From a virus: 43,242 nucleotides of DNA. The translations under genes and the position numbers were made by a program. The notes beneath the pieces were generated by a model. It saw nothing but the letters and a program-made list of their open reading frames with translations. It was not told where the DNA came from and did not search any database. The number at the start of each line of letters is the position of its first letter. Positions within the stretch are counted from its first letter, which is position 1. The DNA lies in IMG/VR virus record IMGVR_UViG_3300034158_000003, positions 1-43,242 of that record; one strand, 5' to 3'. This document shows, piece by piece, positions 38,676 to 43,242 of the stretch.

Positions 38676-38956
38676 TGAATCTCGGAAAGGGTTTAAGGGT
38701 ATATTTGAGATTCAAACTGAGATTCACTTTCTGTTTACGAAATAAAAAACCCAATGAAATCAACGGATTCATCGGATTCATTTTAGATTCAAACCATGAA
38801 TCTGAATCCGCAATGAGAATCAGTCCAGATTCAAGGAAATGGATTAATTAAGAATTTCTCAATCTCAGTAATTGCCAAGCGCCCGCATTCATTGGGTTCG
38901 GCTCGGATTCAAACTGAGATTCATTTTCGAAACGTTTACATGTATCCGTCTGAATC
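38676..38956. repeat. GATTCA/TGAATC iteron array, candidate replication origin
   Basis: Twelve copies of the hexamer in about 280 bases: forward at 38709, 38721, 38766, 38775, 38786, 38828, 38906, 38918; reverse at 38676, 38797, 38803, 38951. An 18-bp block GATTCAAACTGAGATTCA occurs exactly at 38709-38726 and 38906-38923. The interval is AT-rich, free of genes and lies directly upstream of the replication operon. These properties match iteron-type origins bound by an initiator. Confidence 0.75.
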
Positions 38957-39008
38957 CCTTGAGTTTGGCGGGTTTACAGTTTATTTCCGGAAACGATTTC
39001 ACTTTTTG

Positions 39009-39037
39009 TTGCCTGGTGGTTTTTGCGGCTGTACACT
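39009..39037 (+). promoter_or_regulatory. Promoter of the replication operon
   Basis: TTGCCT (39009-39014), 17-bp spacer, TACACT (39032-39037). The AAAGGAG ribosome site of the next gene lies about 15 bases downstream. No operator dyad here, so control differs from the other early promoters. Confidence 0.55.
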
Positions 39038-39062
39038 CGCCAAAACGCAAAGGAGAACCGCC

Positions 39063-39299
39063 TTGAAAGTCATCCGAAACGACATCGCTCCACCATCCGA
39101 TAAGCCACGATGCGGCCGCAAGAACAGCAACCCATTCGATGAAATGAAGGTGAAAGCCTCGTTCCTGGTTGACGATGACCGTCTGGCCGCTGTGCGCGTG
39201 TCTGTGTGCCGAGAGAACAAGAAGGGCGTGAAGAAGTATCTGGTTGGTCGCTACACGTCGAAGCGCGGCACTGAGTGGCGCTGCTGGAGGATTGCGTGA
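39063..39299 (+). CDS. Small basic phage protein, 78 aa
   Basis: TTG start 7 bases after AAAGGAG; the frame continues upstream into the iteron region without a better start. The NSNPFDEMKVKASFLV motif and the basic C-terminus (KYLVGRYTSKRGTEWRCWRI) match small proteins often found in phage replication operons (NPFD-x-MKVG-x-S pattern). Possibly DNA-binding; role unproven. Confidence 0.75.
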   Translation: MKVIRNDIAPPSDKPRCGRKNSNPFDEMKVKASFLVDDDRLAAVRVSVCRENKKGVKKYLVGRYTSKRGTEWRCWRIA

Positions 39300-39640
39300 A
39301 CCTGAATGCAGCCGTGCTTGACTGCTACGGTTGCAAACTTCCAGAGATACCTAATAACGGCAGGATGTATACGTTTCCTATCGGCCAGCTAAAACTTGGC
39401 TACGTCATTAATCTGGGTGAAGTATTTGTATTTGGCTGTCGCACTGATGGCGATAATTATTACTTCGATGGCGTTGAGTGGCATGGCTATGTATCAGTGC
39501 CGGCAAGACCGACAAAGCAGGAGTTCAACAGAATGATAATAGAATGCGCTCGCGGGTTGATTATTCGCGGAGAAGTGTTGTGCGCCACTGATGCGGCCAG
39601 GCTTAAACTTGCAGTACAGCAAGTAGAGGCAAACTCATGA
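39296..39640 (+). CDS. Hypothetical replication-operon protein, 114 aa
   Basis: GTG start with GGAGG five bases upstream and GTGA overlap with the previous gene. N-terminal Cys-containing DCYGCKLPEIPNNGRMYTFP, then a beta-rich part (YVINLGEVFVFGCRTDGDNY) and a C-terminal helix. May act as helicase loader or accessory given its position just before the helicase, but no homology is claimed. Confidence 0.65.
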   Translation: MNLNAAVLDCYGCKLPEIPNNGRMYTFPIGQLKLGYVINLGEVFVFGCRTDGDNYYFDGVEWHGYVSVPARPTKQEFNRMIIECARGLIIRGEVLCATDAARLKLAVQQVEANS

Positions 39641-40944
39641 TGGAGGATTTTGAGCATCCATCGGAAGTCCCAGAATCAACTGACGAGCTGATTGACCTGA
39701 TGGCGCTGGTCGAGGCTGAGCCCGAGAAGTTCGACCCGACGCAGCAGGTTGTGCAGATTCAAAGCTATAAGGAGTTTGTCGAAAAAGCTGTCGAGGATGG
39801 CAAGCGGTCGCCGAAGAAGGTAGCGCCTGAAGTCGACGACGCAGTGTCTGGCGCCAAATTCCTGTCCCGTATCGAGTTCGATGAAGACGTAGCCATCGAG
39901 CGCGTCAAGAACAAGAAGTGGCTCATCTACGGATTTCTGCCGCACAACGATGTCGGTTACATCTATGGGCGTCCAGGCAGCTACAAGAGCTTCATGGCGC
40001 TGGATGTGGCCAGCAGGGTGGCCAGCGCCAGCAAGTGGAATGGCATCGACGTCGACTATCCCGGCATGGTTCTGTACATCGCCGCCGAGGGCGGTAGCGA
40101 GTTGCACCTGCGCAAGAAGGCCTGGCGGATCGAGACTGGTGAAGACAACAGTGCTGTGACCATTCTTGAGGCCAGCGTCATCATCAATAACGCAGTTGAC
40201 CGCGAGCAGTTGAAGGCAGCCATGCGCGAAGTGCAGAAGAAGCTCGGCATGAAATATGTGCTGGTTGTCATCGATACCTTTTCCAAATGCTTCGCTGGCA
40301 ACGAGAACGACGCCGCCGACATGCGCGGGTTTATCACTGGCTGCGAGGATATCCGAGATTCGTTCGATGGCTGCACTGTGCTTTTCGTTGGTCACACTGG
40401 CAAGGGCGACTCAGCATCCATGCGAGGCTCATCGGTTGCGTTCGGTGACTGCGGGTTCAGCTACAAGATCACGCGGGGCAAAGAGAAGCTTTACGCTGAG
40501 CTGCACACCGACAAGATCAAGGACGCCATCGAGCCGGAAGACATGGCATTCGAATTCTCGGTGGTGCGTACCGGCGACGTGAGCGCAAAAGGTATTGAGC
40601 TAGCCAGCCTGGTGCCGAAGATGACCGCCATGCTCGACAGGACAGAGATGAATGCCGACTTTGATCAGGGTCGCGCCGAGAAGGAGAAGACGGCACCGAA
40701 GGCCAACCAGCGCGTCAAGTCGATGATCATGAGTCAGCTCCGTTTGCGGTGCGCGAAGAACACGGGGGCTCCAGAGCCGAGGCTTGTGGTTCGCGACGAC
40801 GTAATGAATATGCTGATCAGCGCCGACGAGATGAATCCGAACACGGCGAAGACTGCCTGGCAGCGGGCGGCTTTCGAGCTGCTTGAAGAAGGCGCAATCA
40901 AGAAGGTTGATGGCGACCTTTGGTTGCCGGTTAAGGGGAGATAG
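39637..40944 (+). CDS. RepA-like AAA+ replicative helicase
   Basis: 435 aa. Walker A GRPGSYKS (111-118), AAEGG at 149-153, Walker B VLVVID (208-213), and VGHTGKGDSASMRGSS (251-266), as in the AAA_25/RepA family of hexameric DNA helicases used by plasmids and phages. About 100 residues precede the ATPase core and a C-terminal basic winged-helix-like region follows. Downstream of the iteron array it is the prime candidate for the replication helicase. ATGA overlap with the preceding gene. Confidence 0.9.
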   Translation: MMEDFEHPSEVPESTDELIDLMALVEAEPEKFDPTQQVVQIQSYKEFVEKAVEDGKRSPKKVAPEVDDAVSGAKFLSRIEFDEDVAIERVKNKKWLIYGFLPHNDVGYIYGRPGSYKSFMALDVASRVASASKWNGIDVDYPGMVLYIAAEGGSELHLRKKAWRIETGEDNSAVTILEASVIINNAVDREQLKAAMREVQKKLGMKYVLVVIDTFSKCFAGNENDAADMRGFITGCEDIRDSFDGCTVLFVGHTGKGDSASMRGSSVAFGDCGFSYKITRGKEKLYAELHTDKIKDAIEPEDMAFEFSVVRTGDVSAKGIELASLVPKMTAMLDRTEMNADFDQGRAEKEKTAPKANQRVKSMIMSQLRLRCAKNTGAPEPRLVVRDDVMNMLISADEMNPNTAKTAWQRAAFELLEEGAIKKVDGDLWLPVKGR

Positions 40945-40945
40945 C

Positions 40946-41206
40946 ATGGATATCATTCGCGAATGCCGGTATCTGTATTTGGTTCCAAGAGGTCACAAAT
41001 ACTATCCGGATGGCCATTACGGAAGCTTGATGGCTGTCGACCTGCGCGACGCGAGAAAGCATCTTGCCCGCTGGTGTCGAGGTGTAAAGATTGTTCGTGC
41101 AAGGCTTGGCGAAGAAGGCTGCCAACTTGCCGACGATGGCGATCAAGAATATAGAAAGGCGTTATTCGACGCAGCTATACAAGCAAAAAACAGGAGCGCC
41201 AAATAA
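40946..41206 (+). CDS. Hypothetical basic protein, 86 aa
   Basis: Tyr/Arg-rich N-terminus (ECRYLYLVPRGHKYYPDGHY), then a helical region (DLRDARKHLARWCRGVKIVR). One base after the helicase stop; GGGGAG upstream. No family recognised. Confidence 0.7.
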   Translation: MDIIRECRYLYLVPRGHKYYPDGHYGSLMAVDLRDARKHLARWCRGVKIVRARLGEEGCQLADDGDQEYRKALFDAAIQAKNRSAK

Positions 41207-41508
41207 TGAATATCAAAGAAGCAGATGAAAAGTTCGAACAATGGCGCAAAGAGCAAATTGCCTCGCTGATTCGTACCGGCCATCTGGAAGCGGCCAAGGC
41301 ATTCGAACAGCTCGGCTCGATTCATTGGATGGCATGGCAATGCGCCTGGCAAGCCTCCCGCGAATCACTGGTGATCACGCTGCCAGCCAATCGACACGAA
41401 CTAGAATTAAGCGGTGAGGATCTTGTTCCAGACGAAAACGGCTCTCTTATTTACCTGCACGATCTGATCGAGCATCTTGAAGCCTTGGGCCTGAAGGTGC
41501 GCTTATGA
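41206..41508 (+). CDS. Hypothetical protein, 100 aa
   Basis: TAATG overlap with the previous gene, AGGAG upstream. Helical N-terminus (DEKFEQWRKEQIASLIRTGH; AFEQLGSIHWMAWQCAWQAS), resembling short phage proteins with an F-x-x-W-x(6)-W-x-AW-QAS signature. No known function. Confidence 0.7.
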   Translation: MNIKEADEKFEQWRKEQIASLIRTGHLEAAKAFEQLGSIHWMAWQCAWQASRESLVITLPANRHELELSGEDLVPDENGSLIYLHDLIEHLEALGLKVRL

Positions 41509-41705
41509 CCGACTACGTCGAACTCCAGAAACGCTGTCAGCGTGGATGCGCCTCGCTGGACAATGCCAACAATCTGCTGGCCGATTGCTATGGCGCTATC
41601 GGCGAACTGGTCGCTAAGCTTGAATGCTCGCAGGGAGATCTACGTCAGGCGCTCCAGATCATTGAAAAATCCAGGATGATCGATCCATGCTCATCTTCGA
41701 CCTAA
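41505..41705 (+). CDS. Small helical protein, 66 aa
   Basis: ATGA overlap with the previous gene. Coiled-coil-like body (LDNANNLLADCYGAIGELVA; KLECSQGDLRQALQIIEKSR). The 3' end overlaps the next gene by 19 bases. Function unknown. Confidence 0.65.
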   Translation: MTDYVELQKRCQRGCASLDNANNLLADCYGAIGELVAKLECSQGDLRQALQIIEKSRMIDPCSSST

Positions 41706-42013
41706 CCTTCACAGACGGCAAAGCCTGCCGCTACCTATGCCCAGATCCAGAAGCAACCGAGGCAACTGAGCGAGCCAGCCTGGAAGCCATCTTCTGCGGT
41801 CGACTGGCATCCATGGAGCGGATCATCGCGCCGCCACCAACAAAGCTACCATGGGAGCGCCAGTCGAAGACGCTGTGGACGCTACACCTATTCGCGCTGA
41901 GCAGGCTGGAAGACGGGGCATTCCACTGCTTCTGGCCTGGCGGCGAGGTGACTGGCGACAAGGATGAGATCTCGGCTGTCGTGCGAATTCACTGGCAGGA
42001 GGGATTGACATAG
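41687..42013 (+). CDS. Hypothetical protein, 108 aa
   Basis: Begins MLIFDLTFTDGKACRYLCPD with AGGAT upstream. Contains ATERASLEAIFCGRLASMER, WTLHLFALSRLEDGAFHCFW and ends with EGLT-stop, where LT-stop is written by TTGACATAG of the next promoter. No family recognised. Confidence 0.7.
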   Translation: MLIFDLTFTDGKACRYLCPDPEATEATERASLEAIFCGRLASMERIIAPPPTKLPWERQSKTLWTLHLFALSRLEDGAFHCFWPGGEVTGDKDEISAVVRIHWQEGLT

Positions 42014-42033
42014 TTATTATGCAGGACTAGCAT
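42005..42033 (+). promoter_or_regulatory. Promoter and operator of the late-early accessory operon
   Basis: TTGACA (42005-42010), 17-bp spacer, TAGCAT (42028-42033). Dyad CATAGTTATTATG at 42009-42021. Followed by the GACAGGAGCAA ribosome site. Confidence 0.85.
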
Positions 42034-42073
42034 CAGCCGTGTAGAAACAAATTCCCCGACAGGAGCAAGCAAA

Positions 42074-42280
42074 GTGTCAATCACCACAATCGCCCAAAAG
42101 TGCCTTGAGTCCAGCGACGCTTACGAATATGCCGTAATGCATTGCGCGTATAAGGGCCAGCCATCACCGATGCTCAAGGTCTTCCATTTTGAAGACGGCA
42201 GCTATCTATCCTTTAGTGTCAGCTATGCCCCGCACGAAGCGGGAAGGACTTTCCCATGCCAGCCACAAAATACGATCTGA
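42074..42280 (+). CDS. Small hypothetical protein, 68 aa
   Basis: GTG start after GACAGGAGCAAGCAAA. Compact alpha/beta (MSITTIAQKCLESSDAYEYA; MLKVFHFEDGSYLSFSVSYA). First gene of the last operon. Overlaps the next small ORF. Confidence 0.65.
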   Translation: MSITTIAQKCLESSDAYEYAVMHCAYKGQPSPMLKVFHFEDGSYLSFSVSYAPHEAGRTFPCQPQNTI

Positions 42281-42336
42281 TCATCAGTTTGGTAGCGATT
42301 GTCGTAATCGTTATGCTGTCCGGAATTAACGCATGA
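42256..42336 (+). CDS. Tiny single-helix membrane protein, 26 aa
   Basis: MPATKYDLIISLVAIVVIVM then LSGINA. Almost the entire chain is one membrane helix. Overlaps both neighbours (ATGA with the next), which supports translation; could be a membrane toxin, exclusion or regulatory peptide. Too short for a firm call. Confidence 0.5.
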   Translation: MPATKYDLIISLVAIVVIVMLSGINA

Positions 42337-42509
42337 GGCCGTCAAATAGACTCTACCTCGGCGACCGAGCCCTAGACCCGCCCCAAGACCTCGTAATGGT
42401 CCGCTGCGATTCATGCCACAAGAGCGCCTATTCCGCCGAGTGGATTCGAAACAATGGGAACTGCCCGCGATGCCAGAAGGCGTATGCGGGCAAGACTGAT
42501 GAGGATTGA
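42333..42509 (+). CDS. Zinc-ribbon protein, 58 aa
   Basis: Two C-x2-C pairs (VRCDSCHKSAYS and GNCPRCQKAYAG) form a zinc ribbon. N-terminal RPSNRLYLGDRALDPPQDLV. Overlaps both neighbours. A nucleic-acid or transcription-factor contact is possible. Confidence 0.7.
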   Translation: MRPSNRLYLGDRALDPPQDLVMVRCDSCHKSAYSAEWIRNNGNCPRCQKAYAGKTDED

Positions 42510-42511
42510 TG

Positions 42512-42718
42512 ATGAGTAATTGGATTAAGTGCGCCGACCAGATGCCAGAAATTGGAACTCCTGTTCTGATCCGGATTCCTGTTTGCGGGCATTGGAATGT
42601 TGAGAATGGTGAGTACCGGGGCGAAGGGGAGTGGTATGGAGCATGGTGCAGCCGTCGCGGTGATGGGCAATGCTACAAGGTTTTTCAGTGGGCGCCGATG
42701 CCGGATGAGCCATTGTGA
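42512..42718 (+). CDS. DUF551-like protein, second copy
   Basis: 68 aa. MSNWIKCADQMPEIGTPVLI, aromatic middle and FQWAPMPDEPL at the end fit DUF551, like the gene at 4215. Start ambiguity of one codon (ATG at 42509 or 42512). Stop overlaps the next GTG. Confidence 0.75.
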   Translation: MSNWIKCADQMPEIGTPVLIRIPVCGHWNVENGEYRGEGEWYGAWCSRRGDGQCYKVFQWAPMPDEPL

Positions 42719-42840
42719 TCTACCTCGCCTACATATTCGCAGCATGGCCCCTAATCGCGGTGGTCACGGTAGTTCTGTGGTGCCGCATCATTCACAACGA
42801 CAAGGCTCGCGAGGCGGGCCAAGGAAAGTTCAGAGCATGA
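42715..42840 (+). CDS. Small membrane protein, 41 aa
   Basis: GTG start overlapping the previous stop. One membrane helix (IYLAYIFAAWPLIAVVTVVL), then a basic cytoplasmic tail (DKAREAGQGKFRA). Overlap with the following ATG. No known role. Confidence 0.55.
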   Translation: MIYLAYIFAAWPLIAVVTVVLWCRIIHNDKAREAGQGKFRA

Positions 42841-43242
42841 GCATTCAAAAAGGTTACAAGCTAGTCCCGGCGTCAATGTTGCTGGACAAAGAAACAATCA
42901 GCTCAATCAATTTTCATTGCGGTGATGGCGGCGACAATTTTGGCGAGCATTCCGACGGCCTGCTTTGGGTTGGCGCCGTCACCGATGATGAAGGCAATGA
43001 GGTTTACGGATTGCACCTTGCGACTGCCGAGTATCCAGAGGAAGGCAGCACCACGCTTGTTGAATTTCAAGCCCATGAAGACACCGCCCAATCCGAGCTG
43101 GCTGCGCTGCGGGAAGAGCTCGAAATGGCACGCGACGATCTGGTCATTTTCAAAAGTGCAGTGTCTGCCCTCTGGGAGGCGTCTAAAAAACTGGTCTTTT
43201 GTGCCAGAACCACGGGAGGAACAGCCGGGCCAGATCAGGGCT
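42837..43242 (+). CDS. 5' part of the 242-aa coiled-coil protein (continues at base 1)
   Basis: Starts MSIQKGYKLVPASMLLDKET with ATGA overlap and runs off the window end. Residues 1-85 form a conserved-looking head (SSINFHCGDGG; HSDGLLWVGAVTDDEGNEVY), and the ELAALREELEMARDD coiled coil begins at about residue 87. The frame matches the reading frame at base 1. Confidence 0.8.
   Translation, partial: MSIQKGYKLVPASMLLDKETISSINFHCGDGGDNFGEHSDGLLWVGAVTDDEGNEVYGLHLATAEYPEEGSTTLVEFQAHEDTAQSELAALREELEMARDDLVIFKSAVSALWEASKKLVFCARTTGGTAGPDQG
43116..43242. repeat. Terminal direct repeat, right copy
   Basis: Exact copy of bases 1-127 (see left copy). Confidence 0.95.

Noticed and set aside
1-43242. 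Temperate lifestyle with integrase
   Set aside because: No tyrosine or serine recombinase, transposase or ParA was recognised. A repressor-like gene alone does not prove lysogeny, so lifestyle stays open.
1-43242. CRISPR array or insertion sequence
   Set aside because: No regularly spaced long repeats and no transposase or terminal inverted repeats were seen. The only repeat cluster is the short-spaced GATTCA array.

Overview
The window is a complete or nearly complete genome of a tailed bacteriophage with a contractile tail (myovirus morphology), shown linearised. Bases 1-127 are repeated exactly at 43116-43242. One reading frame (242 codons) runs through the join when the copies are merged. 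The molecule therefore closes into a circle of 43115 bp, or is circularly permuted. Moderate-to-high GC, AGGAGC-type ribosome sites and the protein families suggest a gammaproteobacterial host, most likely Pseudomonas or a relative. The host is inference. No integrase, transposase, rRNA or CRISPR array was seen.

Layout. (1) 39063-43242 continuing through 1-2018, plus strand: an AAA+ replicative helicase (RepA-like), then a run of very small, tightly overlapping accessory genes, many with zinc ribbons or a single membrane helix, closed by a terminator at 2041. (2) 2064-4134, minus strand: a free-standing HNH endonuclease, a CHC2 zinc-finger primase-like protein with an apparently degraded Toprim region, and a small repressor with two HTH units in tandem. 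(3) 4215-12617, plus strand: early/replication region with DUF551-like and zinc proteins, ParB-like protein, SF2 helicase, VRR-NUC-like nuclease, DUF6378 protein, RecE/DUF3799-like exonuclease and many small genes. (4) 12642-37601, minus strand: the late module, transcribed from terminase towards lysis: terminase small and large subunits, DUF1073 portal, gp7/gpF head protein, DUF2213 protease with a nested scaffold start, decoration, DUF2184 capsid, connectors, DUF3383 sheath, DUF3277 tube, frameshifted tail assembly chaperone, tape measure, baseplate, tail fibre, a transglutaminase-like protein, spanin-like, endolysin, 3TM holin. (5) 37650-39060: an unusual non-structural interval with a tRNA-like element, two tiny minus-strand ORFs, a long hairpin and a 12-copy GATTCA array that looks like the replication origin.

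Regulation. A consensus-like promoter whose spacer holds the 13-bp dyad CATAGTTATTATG occurs at 4148, 8455, 10763 and 42005 (plus) and at 22058 and 32396 (minus), with weaker relatives at 4697 and 38562. Its units often start exactly on the stop codon of the preceding gene and end in a GACAGGAGCAA ribosome site. The copy beside the tandem-HTH gene lies between two face-to-face promoters, so that protein is the natural candidate to bind all of them. The two minus-strand copies sit inside the late module and drive small non-structural genes (morons), which links these cargo genes to the early/repressor circuit.
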